NCBI GenBank assembly: GCA_964486925.1
Contig: CAZAOY010000060.1
Coordinates: 1-14,611 of the forward strand
DNA length: 14,611 nt
Direction: 5' to 3'
Source of the DNA: CAZAOY01 sp964486925
GTDB taxonomy: Bacteria; Bacillota; Clostridia; Oscillospirales; Ruminococcaceae
Numbering within the stretch: the stretch's first letter is position 1; every line of letters begins with the position of its first letter. Shown piece by piece: positions 6,837 through 13,259 of this stretch. The notes below the pieces were generated by a model. It searched no databases, was not told where the DNA came from, and saw nothing but the letters and a program-made list of their open reading frames with translations. The position numbers and the translations under genes were made by a program.

Positions 6837-8135
6837 ATGAATTACCTAGATATAATTCAAAGCAGTATCGATTATATTGAGGAAAATCTAAAAACCGAGA
6901 TTACCGCACAAGAGCTTGCAAACAGAGCAAATTTTTCTCTATTCCATTTTTACAGATTGTTTCGATCAGCAACCGGAATGCCTGTTATGCAGTTTATAAT
7001 CCGCAGGAAGCTGCTTAATGCTATCTACGAGGTACATTGTGGAGGCAAGATGATAGAGGTTGGTTTGGAATATGGTTTCTATACTCATGCAGGCTTTTAC
7101 AAAGCATTTAAGCGTGAAATCGGCTATACCCCTACCCAATTTCTCAAAGGAATTAAGGTAAATAAGCCATTTAAGGTTAGTCTTTTTACGGAGGAATACA
7201 TTATGATAACACACAAGAAAATTTCACAGATTCTCAAAAATTGGAATCTAGAGGATCAACCAATAAAGGATTTGTTTTATGAGAGTAGCGGTGTGAAAAG
7301 CGATAATGCTTTTTATGTCGGGGATGATTATGTTATAAAGTTTTCAACTAATTCAGGTGCTCTATACAACAATATTGAAGTATCAAAGGCGCTGGAAAGC
7401 GTTGGGGCGTATACCGCAACACCGGTTAAAACGGTACACAATCAAGAGGTGGTTCAAGATGGGGAGCTTTATTATGTTGTAACAAAGCGACTACAAGGCA
7501 GTTGCTTGAAAACGGTAGATATGTATGAAGGGGACTACAAAGCAAAGGCAAGGTTTGTTGGCGAGGTTATCGGTCATCTTAGCTTAGCGCTTAAAGACAT
7601 CGATGTTGTGGTAAATGACAACAATATGCTATCAAGCGTTAAGGACTTTGGGTTACCAAAGACAAAGAATATCATTAATATTTCAGATAGTCTAGTAGCT
7701 GATTATCTTGACACCTTTGGAAAGCTGTATGATAAGCTACCAAAACAGATAGTTCACCGTGATCCAAACCCTAGTAACATTATCCTAGCGGATGAAAGGT
7801 GGGGGATTATTGATTTTGATCTTTCAGAAAGAAACGTTCGTATCTTTGACCCATGTTATGCGGCAACCGCTATCCTTAGCGAAAGCTTTGATGAGAAGGA
7901 CAATGAGAAGCTGTTAAGATGGATTAAAATCTATAAAAATATCCTCTACGGATATGACAGTGTTGCAAAGCTAAGTGACGACGAGAAAAAGGCTGTTCCC
8001 TATGTTGTCTTGTCAAATATGTTTATCTGTACTGCATGGTTTTCAGAGCAGGAGAAGTACAAACACATCTTTGAAACAGAAAAGAAGATGACAAGATGGA
8101 TTTGTGATAACTTTGATAAGCTTACCATTGAATAG
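6837..8135 (+). CDS. AraC-type DNA-binding domain fused to an APH-like kinase
   Basis: The 432-residue protein joins two known folds. Residues 1-105 carry the paired helix-turn-helix motifs of AraC/XylS regulators (TAQELANRANFSLFHFYRLF, then IEVGLEYGFYTHAGFYKAFK, ending IGYTPTQF). Residues 125-432 resemble aminoglycoside/choline phosphotransferases. They have a nucleotide-site lysine in YVIKFS (Lys168), the catalytic loop HRDPNPSN (Asp309, Asn314) and a metal-binding IIDFD (Asp326/Asp328), all intact. The kinase part could act on a small molecule and inform the DNA-binding part, but substrate and targets are unknown. The start ATG at 6837 has AAAGGGGCGGGGAG directly upstream. The gene stands alone, between the recombinase and a convergent ABC exporter. 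Confidence 0.88.
   Translation: MNYLDIIQSSIDYIEENLKTEITAQELANRANFSLFHFYRLFRSATGMPVMQFIIRRKLLNAIYEVHCGGKMIEVGLEYGFYTHAGFYKAFKREIGYTPTQFLKGIKVNKPFKVSLFTEEYIMITHKKISQILKNWNLEDQPIKDLFYESSGVKSDNAFYVGDDYVIKFSTNSGALYNNIEVSKALESVGAYTATPVKTVHNQEVVQDGELYYVVTKRLQGSCLKTVDMYEGDYKAKARFVGEVIGHLSLALKDIDVVVNDNNMLSSVKDFGLPKTKNIINISDSLVADYLDTFGKLYDKLPKQIVHRDPNPSNIILADERWGIIDFDLSERNVRIFDPCYAATAILSESFDEKDNEKLLRWIKIYKNILYGYDSVAKLSDDEKKAVPYVVLSNMFICTAWFSEQEKYKHIFETEKKMTRWICDNFDKLTIE
7190..7205 (+). promoter_or_regulatory. Strong internal ribosome binding site and in-frame ATG
   Basis: GGAGGA (7190-7195) lies 7 nt before an in-frame ATG at 7203 (Met123), exactly at the border between the AraC and kinase parts. Starting here would give a separate kinase of 310 residues. 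It may be a relic of two genes that fused, or a working second start. Confidence 0.5.
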
Positions 8136-8217
8136 GTGATATGCTTTCGGATGGTGTCTTTTAAGCTATGTAAATTCTAGGCTATACAGTATAATGTCTT
8201 ATAAGTTAAAATAAAGC

Positions 8218-8251
8218 TAGGCTGTGACGGTTTATCTATCGTCACAGCCTA
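8218..8251. terminator. Bidirectional terminator between convergent genes
   Basis: TAGGCTGTGACG (8218-8229) pairs perfectly with CGTCACAGCCTA (8240-8251) around a 10-nt loop. A/T-rich flanks on both sides suit termination of the AraC-kinase gene from the left and the ABC exporter operon from the right. Confidence 0.8.
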
Positions 8252-8254
8252 ATT

Positions 8255-9064
8255 CTATATTGGTAGCCTTTTCTTTTTAAATATTATCACACTTGCGATT
8301 AACAATACAATAATTCCACCGCCAAAGGCAAGGTACATCCACCAGGTAGCTACACTGCCGTTAATTATACCTACACTGTCAAGCCAACCAAAGGGTGATA
8401 TATCCTTTAACCATTTTAGCTGTTCGCCTCCCGCACCTCCGAGCATACTCATTAGCATAAGAGCGATGGGAACGCCGGCGGCAAGTCCTGTACCGAGCTT
8501 TGTGTCACAGAATGCTACTGAAAAGAGGTAGCTTAGCATAGCAATCATTGTAGTTAGTAAAAATGTTACCAACACAAGGTTAAGGTAGGAGGATAACCAG
8601 TTGCTTTGAAGGTAATCCCTCATGGTTGCCAAAATCCCTGCACCTACAGAAAACATTAATACAGCGTGGATAAACATTGCAAAGATAAGGTACAAACCCT
8701 GTGTAAGTGCAACCGAACCACGGGAGATTGGCATTGAAAGGGTGTATGCCATCGAGCCTGTATCAACAGGTTTTGCTATTAACCGTCCGTTTTGGATAAC
8801 GTAATACACCATTGTAAAAGCCATAACAATAAGTGCATAGAATGTGGAGGCGGTATAGGCTAGCGGGTCGGTCATAGTGTCCATACTAATACCAAACGCT
8901 CCCATGAACTCTCCCATTGTGCCAAAAAGCTCTTTAATCTTAGCCATATCTGCGGGGTCAATTAACGAGATGATTATCCCAAGATACCCACACAGAACCC
9001 CCGCAAAGATAAGTAAAAGTCCCCAGTTACGCTTTAATGTATCCTTAAAAAGAGTAGTATTCAT
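8255..9064 (-). CDS. ABC-2 type exporter permease
   Basis: The 269-residue integral membrane protein has about six hydrophobic segments and a basic C-terminus (FKKKRLPI). A cytoplasmic stretch (KPVDTGSMAYTLSMPISRGS, about 98-117) is characteristic of ABC-2 permeases. It would form the channel for the ATPase encoded just upstream, probably exporting a drug, peptide or lipid. The substrate cannot be read from sequence. The ATG at 9064 is 1 nt after the ATPase stop, and its AAAGGAGGG site lies inside the ATPase gene, so the pair is coupled. Confidence 0.88.
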   Translation of the reverse strand: MNTTLFKDTLKRNWGLLLIFAGVLCGYLGIIISLIDPADMAKIKELFGTMGEFMGAFGISMDTMTDPLAYTASTFYALIVMAFTMVYYVIQNGRLIAKPVDTGSMAYTLSMPISRGSVALTQGLYLIFAMFIHAVLMFSVGAGILATMRDYLQSNWLSSYLNLVLVTFLLTTMIAMLSYLFSVAFCDTKLGTGLAAGVPIALMLMSMLGGAGGEQLKWLKDISPFGWLDSVGIINGSVATWWMYLAFGGGIIVLLIASVIIFKKKRLPI

Positions 9065-9065
9065 A

Positions 9066-9965
9066 CTATCTGCCCTCCTTTACTAAACTATCCTGCGAGG
9101 TGGTATCGTAGAAGCTCATAAAGATATCCTCAAGTCCTTGTGTCTTAACATTAAGCCCCGTAATGTCTATTGTCGACAGCTTTTTAACAAAGCTGTTAAC
9201 CTCCTCACCACGAACATAAACTACCGTACCATCACTACCCGACGCGCCTATCTCAAATCCAAGTTTTTGTAACGCGGACGTGTTATCCGTTTTAACTACA
9301 AAGGCTTTTCGCTGACCTGCTTTAAGGGATTCCACATCTGACTGCTTAATAATTCTACCGTCCTTAATAATAAGCACCTCATTACAGGTTTTTTCCACCT
9401 CCTCAAACATATGGCTCGACATTAATATTGTCTTGCCATTCTTCTTTTCCTCGTTAATAAGGTCGATAAACTTGTTTTGCATAAGTGGGTCAAGTCCGCT
9501 TGTCGGTTCATCTAGGATAACTACATCGGGGTTATGCATAAAAGCTATAACAATACCAAGTTTTTGCTTCATACCCTTTGAGTATTTCTTTACCTTACCC
9601 CGCATATCCAACTCAAATCGATCTATCAAGCTTTTCATTCTAGTAAGATCGGTAGTTCCACGCATACGGCAGATAAATTTTAGATAATCAGCACCGTCAA
9701 TTCCGTCTGGGAAGGCTATCTCCCCAGGTATGTAGCCTAGTATATCTTTAATCTGCTTTGCTTTGCTATAGCAATCAAGACCGTTAATGGTAGCTACACC
9801 TTCGTTAGCCTGCATAAACCCCATAAGGGTGCGTATAGTAGTGGTTTTGCCCGCTCCATTTGGTCCTAGATATCCCATAACCTCACCCGCTTTGACCTTA
9901 AAGTTAAGATCAAAGACACCTTTGCCGCTTGGGTATCTGAGTGTAAGATTCTTTACCTCAATCAT
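9066..9965 (-). CDS. ABC exporter ATP-binding protein
   Basis: The 299-residue ATPase has Walker A GPNGAGKTT (34-42), the signature YSKGMKQK (128-135, Lys in place of the second residue of the usual SGG), Walker B VVILDEP (148-154), and the switch histidine in MSSHMFEEV (His185). A C-terminal extension of about 90 residues after the core is typical of CcmA/YhaQ-type exporter subunits. It energises the permease encoded next. The ATG at 9965 has GGGAGGA 6 nt upstream. The promoter is about 160 bp upstream and carries two operators, so the pair is probably induced by a signal rather than constitutive. Confidence 0.92.
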   Translation of the reverse strand: MIEVKNLTLRYPSGKGVFDLNFKVKAGEVMGYLGPNGAGKTTTIRTLMGFMQANEGVATINGLDCYSKAKQIKDILGYIPGEIAFPDGIDGADYLKFICRMRGTTDLTRMKSLIDRFELDMRGKVKKYSKGMKQKLGIVIAFMHNPDVVILDEPTSGLDPLMQNKFIDLINEEKKNGKTILMSSHMFEEVEKTCNEVLIIKDGRIIKQSDVESLKAGQRKAFVVKTDNTSALQKLGFEIGASGSDGTVVYVRGEEVNSFVKKLSTIDITGLNVKTQGLEDIFMSFYDTTSQDSLVKEGR

Positions 9966-10102
9966 TGATATTCCTCCCTACAAACTGTTTATCATCATAT
10001 TTATGCCTATTAAATCCTTTTTAACATACGATACTGATTGCCTTCCTTTTCCTTAACATCAAGGGGATAACTTTATCTTAACATTACCACATCTATTTTA
10101 GA

Positions 10103-10119
10103 TAAACCGAAACGGTTTA
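10103..10119. promoter_or_regulatory. Operator O2, downstream of the ABC promoter
   Basis: TAAACCGAAACGGTTTA is a perfect 17-bp palindrome around a 3-bp centre. It covers the expected transcription start of the minus-strand ABC operon, a standard place for a repressor. Its form resembles TetR-family operators. No TetR gene is in the window, and PadR encoded nearby is the only local candidate. Confidence 0.7.
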
Positions 10120-10123
10120 CTAT

Positions 10124-10152
10124 ATTATATCATAATTAACCGTTTCGGTCAA
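10124..10152 (-). promoter_or_regulatory. Promoter of the ABC exporter operon with operator O1
   Basis: On the minus strand TTGACC (10152-10147), a 17-bp spacer and TATAAT (10129-10124) form a strong promoter. A second copy of the ACCG-N3-CGGT dyad (10136-10152, one mismatch in 17 bp) overlaps the -35 box and spacer. With O2 at the start site, the promoter is bracketed by two matching sites, so repression by one dimeric protein is very likely. Confidence 0.75.
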
Positions 10153-10269
10153 TAGATTATTAAATTTAATTTGCACTTGTAAAGCTAAATCTAATTTTAT
10201 AACTTATGATCATAATTACATTATATAATAATATGAAATTATATAAACATACAAATATTAGTTTAACTA

Positions 10270-10299
10270 TTGACAGCCGCCACTACTATGTGTTACAAT
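10270..10299 (+). promoter_or_regulatory. Promoter of the padR operon
   Basis: TTGACA (10270-10275), an 18-bp spacer and TACAAT (10294-10299) with an extended TGT make a good promoter. The ACCG-N3-CGGT operator is not present here. A loose dyad (CCGCCACTAC and GTAGCGGTAGT) surrounds the -10 region and could serve PadR autoregulation, but it is imperfect. The remainder of the 9966-10360 gap is AT-rich and featureless. Confidence 0.65.
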
Positions 10300-10360
10300 G
10301 TAGCGGTAGTAAGTGATACAGAATATCTGTTATACTATATAGTGAAAGGGAGGGATAGAT

Positions 10361-10684
10361 TTGGATAATTTAACAGAGCTGTTGAAAGGGGTGCTAGAGG
10401 GATGTGTGCTAGAGATTATTGGGCGAGAGCAGACCTATGGTTATGAGATTACACGAAAGCTAAACAGTCTAGGGTTTACAGACGTTGTTGAAGGAACGGT
10501 TTACACGATACTCGTGCGGGTTGAAAAGAATGGACTGGTGGAGGTGGAAAAAAAGCGGTCTGATATGGGGCCGCCACGAAAGTTTTACACGCTGAATAAC
10601 GCAGGGCGTGAGGAGCTACAAAGGTTTTGGCAGAAGTGGGAATTTGTTTCATCAAAGATAAATCAATTAAAGGAGAATGGGTAG
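10361..10684 (+). CDS. PadR-family transcriptional regulator
   Basis: The 107-residue winged-helix protein has the typical PadR pattern: a first helix (KGVLEGCVLEII), YGYEI, the recognition-helix region EGTVYTILVRVEKNGLVE (about 44-61) and the wing PPRKFYTLNNAGREEL (about 70-85). Members repress nearby transporter genes and lose DNA on binding a drug or other ligand. The start is TTG at 10361, chosen because AGGGAGGG lies 6-7 nt upstream. Its TAG stop touches the ATG of the next gene, so the operon is tightly coupled. It probably controls this operon and might also act on the divergent exporter. Confidence 0.92.
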   Translation: MDNLTELLKGVLEGCVLEIIGREQTYGYEITRKLNSLGFTDVVEGTVYTILVRVEKNGLVEVEKKRSDMGPPRKFYTLNNAGREELQRFWQKWEFVSSKINQLKENG

Positions 10685-11059
10685 ATGTCTGATTTTTTTA
10701 ACGAATATTTTAATATTAAAAAGATAATTCAAGAAAAGAGAGAATATAAGCAACAGATGGCAAGGGTTGATGGGTTGCCAAAGGATTACCAATTTGTATT
10801 CAAGAAGATTCAAAACTACTGTTGGATGTTTGCGGCGGGAAGTGGGTTTGATATGATGCAGATTCACTATGACCTAATAGAACTGTTTGAACAGGGTGCT
10901 GCGGATGGTCAGAGTGTCTTAGAGATAACAGGCGAGGATGTTGCTACATTTTGTGAAGAACTTTTAAAGAATGCGCAGACCTATACAGAAAATTGGAAGG
11001 ATAGGCTTAATCGCGAAATTAGGGAAGAGTTAAAGGGGAAGGGTAATGATAAAAAGTAA
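10685..11059 (+). CDS. DUF1048 family protein
   Basis: The 124-residue, mostly helical soluble protein matches my recollection of the DUF1048 family, which is commonly encoded straight after a PadR gene in Firmicutes. Recognisable features are the charged N-terminus (NIKKIIQEKREYKQQMARV), the LPKDYQFVFKKIQNY stretch and the FCEELLKNAQTYTENWKDRLN helix near the end. No catalytic motif is visible and its role is unknown. A helper or sensor of the PadR-ABC module is only a guess. The ATG at 10685 directly follows the padR stop, with AAAGGAG inside padR. It overlaps the next gene by 14 nt. Confidence 0.8.
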   Translation: MSDFFNEYFNIKKIIQEKREYKQQMARVDGLPKDYQFVFKKIQNYCWMFAAGSGFDMMQIHYDLIELFEQGAADGQSVLEITGEDVATFCEELLKNAQTYTENWKDRLNREIREELKGKGNDKK

Positions 11060-11813
11060 TATAGCTATCTCTGTTGAGGGGCTAAAAAAATCCTTTAAGG
11101 ATGTGTCGGTTCTACGTGGGGTGGATTTTACAGTCGAGGGGGGTAGTGTTTTTGCACTGCTTGGAAGCAATGGTGCAGGTAAGACTACCGCAATTAGGAT
11201 ACTTGCAACCCTTTTGAAGTCGGATGGCGGGACAGCTACCGTTAATGGGTTTGATATTTTACAAGAACCCGAAAAGGTTAGACAGTCAATTAGCCTTACA
11301 GGGCAGTTTGCCGCTGTAGATGAAATTCTTACCGGCCGTGAGAACCTTGAGTTGATCGCAAAGCTACGTCATCTTGACAACCCCAAGCAGATAGCCGAAA
11401 AGCTACTATCCAAATTCGGTCTTACCGATGCCGCTGACCGTAGGGTATCAACCTATTCAGGCGGTATGCGCCGCAGGATCGATATAGCTATGAGCTTAGT
11501 CGGAAGTCCGTCTATTATCTTTCTTGATGAGCCTACAACAGGGCTTGACCCCGAAGCGCGTATAGAGGTGTGGAAGGCGGTTAAGGAACTGGCGAGTAGC
11601 GGGACTACGGTACTTTTGACCACACAGTATCTAGAAGAAGCCGAACAGCTTGCCGACAGGATTGCAATTTTACATGAAGGCAGGATTATTGCAAACGGCA
11701 CCCTTACCCAGTTAAAGGAGCTATTCCCACCCGCAAAGGTAGAGTATGTGGAAAAACAGCCGACACTAGAGGAGATTTTCCTCTCAATAATAGGCAAGAA
11801 GGGAGAAGAATAA
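11046..11813 (+). CDS. DrrA-like ABC exporter ATPase
   Basis: The 255-residue ATPase has Walker A GSNGAGKTT (40-48), a Q-loop TGQFAAVDEILTGREN (85-100), the signature YSGGM (137-141) and Walker B IIFLDEP (157-163). The switch histidine is replaced by Gln in LTTQYLEEAE, a normal feature of the DrrA daunorubicin-resistance branch. The C-terminus is short compared with DrrA of actinomycetes (about 330 residues). It would power the permease encoded next for export of a hydrophobic compound. The start at 11046 lies within the DUF1048 gene, with GGGGAAGGG just before it. PadR control is expected from the operon. Confidence 0.92.
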   Translation: MIKSNIAISVEGLKKSFKDVSVLRGVDFTVEGGSVFALLGSNGAGKTTAIRILATLLKSDGGTATVNGFDILQEPEKVRQSISLTGQFAAVDEILTGRENLELIAKLRHLDNPKQIAEKLLSKFGLTDAADRRVSTYSGGMRRRIDIAMSLVGSPSIIFLDEPTTGLDPEARIEVWKAVKELASSGTTVLLTTQYLEEAEQLADRIAILHEGRIIANGTLTQLKELFPPAKVEYVEKQPTLEEIFLSIIGKKGEE

Positions 11814-11814
11814 C

Positions 11815-12582
11815 ATGGAAGGAACAAAAAACTATATATTGTCTGACATTGGGGTTATGCTTGGTCGGTCAATTAAGCATATTACTCGTAGTGTGGATAC
11901 CATTATAACCACCGCTCTTATGCCTGTTGCAATAATGCTATTGTTTGTATACGTGCTAGGGGGTGCAATTCAATCCGGAAGTGATAACTATGTTACCTAT
12001 CAGCTACCCGGTATCCTGCTTATCACCATTGCCAGTGGGATCTCCTATACAGCATATAGGTTGTTTACCGACAAGCAACGTGGTATATTTGAGCGGTTTC
12101 ACTCTATGCCGATCTCACGTTCTGCCCCCTTATGGGGACATGTGCTAACCTCACTTGTGTCTAACATAGTATCGGTGGTTGTGGTTACGTTAGTAGCTTT
12201 GCTTTTAGGGTTTCGTTCATCGGCGGGAATCCTTTCGTGGCTTGCAATTATTGGGATACTGGTGCTGTTTACCTTAGCTTTGACATGGGTAGCGGTGATA
12301 GCCGGTCTTGTTGCAAAAACTCCTGACGGGGCTTATGTATTCTCGTATCCGCTAATGTTTCTGCCGTTTATGAGCTCTGCATTTGTTCCTACCGAAACTA
12401 TGCCTACTGCATTACGTATATTTGCGCAGAATCAGCCTGTGACCTCGATTGTTAATGCAATTAGATCATTAATCACCGGTCAGCCAGTTGGAAGTGATAT
12501 CTGGATAGCTATTGCGTGGTGTGCTGGAATACTGGTGGTTTCATATCTCCTTGCGGTAAACATCTATAGGAAACGAGTATAA
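11815..12582 (+). CDS. DrrB-like ABC-2 permease
   Basis: The 255-residue membrane protein has about six hydrophobic segments. DrrB-type landmarks are MPVAIMLLFVYVLGG in the first helix, RGIFERFHSMPISR (88-101) in the cytoplasmic loop, and FVPTETMP followed by FAQNQPVTSIVNAIR (about 190-217) near the end. It pairs with the ATPase encoded 1 nt upstream. GGGAGAAG precedes its ATG. Downstream, a stem (GGTTTATGCT with AGCATAATACC, 12591-12648) lacks a clear T-run, so the operon end is not well marked before the tyrS promoter. Confidence 0.9.
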   Translation: MEGTKNYILSDIGVMLGRSIKHITRSVDTIITTALMPVAIMLLFVYVLGGAIQSGSDNYVTYQLPGILLITIASGISYTAYRLFTDKQRGIFERFHSMPISRSAPLWGHVLTSLVSNIVSVVVVTLVALLLGFRSSAGILSWLAIIGILVLFTLALTWVAVIAGLVAKTPDGAYVFSYPLMFLPFMSSAFVPTETMPTALRIFAQNQPVTSIVNAIRSLITGQPVGSDIWIAIAWCAGILVVSYLLAVNIYRKRV

Positions 12583-12657
12583 TTAACAGAGGGTTTATGC
12601 TATGTTATAGAAAATTTATTCTTAAATAATGAAACAAAGCATAATACCAATTTGCTA

Positions 12658-12686
12658 TTGACAAGCGATAGATACTGTGTTATAAT
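12658..12686 (+). promoter_or_regulatory. Consensus promoter of the tyrS leader
   Basis: TTGACA (12658-12663), an exact 17-bp spacer and TATAAT (12681-12686) are a perfect housekeeping promoter. Transcription would start near 12693, about 567 nt before the tyrS start codon. Such a strong promoter fits a gene held back by termination in the leader. Confidence 0.9.
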
Positions 12687-12695
12687 ACCTAAAAC

Positions 12696-12710
12696 AGGAC
12701 ACGTTGTCCT
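12696..12710 (+). promoter_or_regulatory. 5'-end hairpin of the tyrS leader
   Basis: AGGACA and TGTCCT pair around CGT within the first 20 nt of the transcript. A second small stem (GACA/TGTC, 12726-12738) follows. They may protect the 5' end of the mRNA; the first dyad could also be an operator at the start site. Confidence 0.45.
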
Positions 12711-12766
12711 ACATTTAAGATTAAAGACAGCGTTTGTCGTTTGAAAAGGCAAGGGATGGAGTTATT

Positions 12767-12871
12767 ATGATTGCTAAAATAACCTACAACTATAACTATA
12801 ATAACAAGTCTGCGTATCCATATTGGTACACAGGCTTTAGTCCTTTTGCTTTATATAGGTCGGCAGAATAG
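12767..12871 (+). CDS. Tyrosine-rich leader peptide 1 of tyrS
   Basis: A 34-codon frame has seven tyrosine codons (residues 7, 9, 11, 17, 19, 21 and 30) in two clusters, YNYNYNN and YPYWY. GGGATGGAG ends 5 nt before the ATG. It lies between the promoter and a terminator. In amino-acid biosynthetic leaders such clusters stall ribosomes when the cognate charged tRNA is scarce. Here the likely signal is charged tRNA-Tyr. The peptide itself probably has no function. Too short for ordinary gene finders; codon composition and position are the evidence. Confidence 0.8.
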   Translation: MIAKITYNYNYNNKSAYPYWYTGFSPFALYRSAE

Positions 12872-12908
12872 ATAAAATAAACCTATGCAAAACAAAGAGC
12901 GGCTAAAG
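12835..12908 (+). promoter_or_regulatory. Antiterminator 1 of the tyrS leader
   Basis: Three nested helices can be drawn: 12835-12842 with 12901-12908 (8 bp, one G-U), 12844-12849 with 12887-12892 (6 bp) and 12855-12860 with 12881-12886 (6 bp). The first takes up most of the 5' arm of terminator 1. The peptide 1 stop codon lies in the apical loop. A ribosome stalled at Tyr17-Tyr21 leaves these helices free, while one that reaches the stop would break them. Paired by eye, without energies. Confidence 0.6.
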
Positions 12909-12954
12909 GATATAAGCGATGAAATTCGTTAAACCTTTAGCCGCTTTTAATTTT
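12898..12954 (+). terminator. Attenuator terminator 1 of tyrS
   Basis: AGCGGCTAAAGG (12898-12909) pairs perfectly with CCTTTAGCCGCT (12934-12945), followed by TTTTAATTTT. It lies 26 nt after the stop of leader peptide 1 and 305 bp before tyrS, so it must be an attenuator rather than a gene end. Confidence 0.8.
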
Positions 12955-12972
12955 ACGAATGAAAGGTAAAAT

Positions 12973-13098
12973 ATGGATAGGATGGGATATCTAACTGACT
13001 ACTACAGTAGCCGTAACGAGTATGAGCGGCTACTGATACGGCATAGATCGGTAGAGTTTTTGGACACCATTCCCTCATCATACGCTAGATATATTTAG
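12973..13098 (+). CDS. Tyrosine-rich leader reading frame 2 of tyrS
   Basis: A 41-codon frame contains six tyrosines, including GY and DYY near its start and SYARYI at its end. GAAAGGT ends 5 nt before the ATG at 12973. It starts just after terminator 1 and ends 14 nt before leader frame 3, so ribosomes finishing here could reload there. It also contains Arg and Leu codons in number, so it is less purely tyrosine-biased than the others. Candidate alternative hairpins lie inside it. Probably a middle sensing frame, less certain than frames 1 and 3. Confidence 0.55.
   Translation: MDRMGYLTDYYSSRNEYERLLIRHRSVEFLDTIPSSYARYI
13005..13061 (+). promoter_or_regulatory. Mutually exclusive hairpins inside leader frame 2
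   Basis: CAGTAGCCG (13005-13013) can pair with CGGCTACTG (13027-13035). Alternatively CTACTGAT (13030-13037) pairs with ATCGGTAG (13047-13054), followed by AGTTTTT. The two share the CTACTG strand, so this may be a third, weaker antiterminator and terminator. It lies within the frame, so a ribosome passing through would also melt it. Confidence 0.4.
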
Positions 13099-13112
13099 AG
13101 AGGATTAAAAAT

Positions 13113-13157
13113 ATGGCAATGGCAGTTTTATATTTAGGTTATTATTATCGGTTATAG
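13113..13157 (+). CDS. Tyrosine-rich leader peptide 3 of tyrS
   Basis: The 14-residue peptide MAMAVLYLGYYYRL has four tyrosines, three in a row two codons before the end. GAGAGGA ends 8 nt before the ATG. The stop codon touches the start of a strong antiterminator hairpin, and terminator 2 follows. Size, codon run and spacing are those of a classical attenuator peptide such as TrpL. Confidence 0.82.
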   Translation: MAMAVLYLGYYYRL

Positions 13158-13194
13158 TCTTGGTGGTTGTTTTGTATGCAAAACGGACCAAGGC
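13157..13194 (+). promoter_or_regulatory. Antiterminator 2 of the tyrS leader
   Basis: 13157-13164 (GTCTTGGT) pairs with 13187-13194 (ACCAAGGC) over 8 bp with one G-U. Then 13167-13174 pairs with 13179-13186 over 8 bp with two G-U pairs and a TATG loop; only GG is left as a bulge. This consumes the whole 5' arm of terminator 2. A ribosome at the peptide 3 stop (13155-13157) would cover its left strand. Confidence 0.72.
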
Positions 13195-13232
13195 TTTGAC
13201 CCTTTTGGGTTTATGCTTATGGTCTGTTTTTT
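13184..13232 (+). terminator. Attenuator terminator 2 of tyrS
   Basis: CGGACCAAGGC (13184-13194) pairs with GCTTATGGTCTG (13215-13226) over 11 bp with one bulged A and one or two G-U pairs. Six T (13227-13232) follow directly. ACCC/GGGT can pair in the loop. It ends 27 bp before the tyrS start codon. Confidence 0.85.
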
Positions 13233-13259
13233 ATTTATATTAACAAGGAGAGTAAAATT

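Noticed and set aside
12690..13250. T-box riboswitch for tyrS
   Set aside because: This was the first expectation, but no AGGGTGGNACCGCG-type box is present. TGGTGG at 13161-13166 sits in a hairpin with only a 2-nt bulge rather than the 7-nt T-box bulge. Three frames with ribosome binding sites and clustered Tyr codons explain the leader better.
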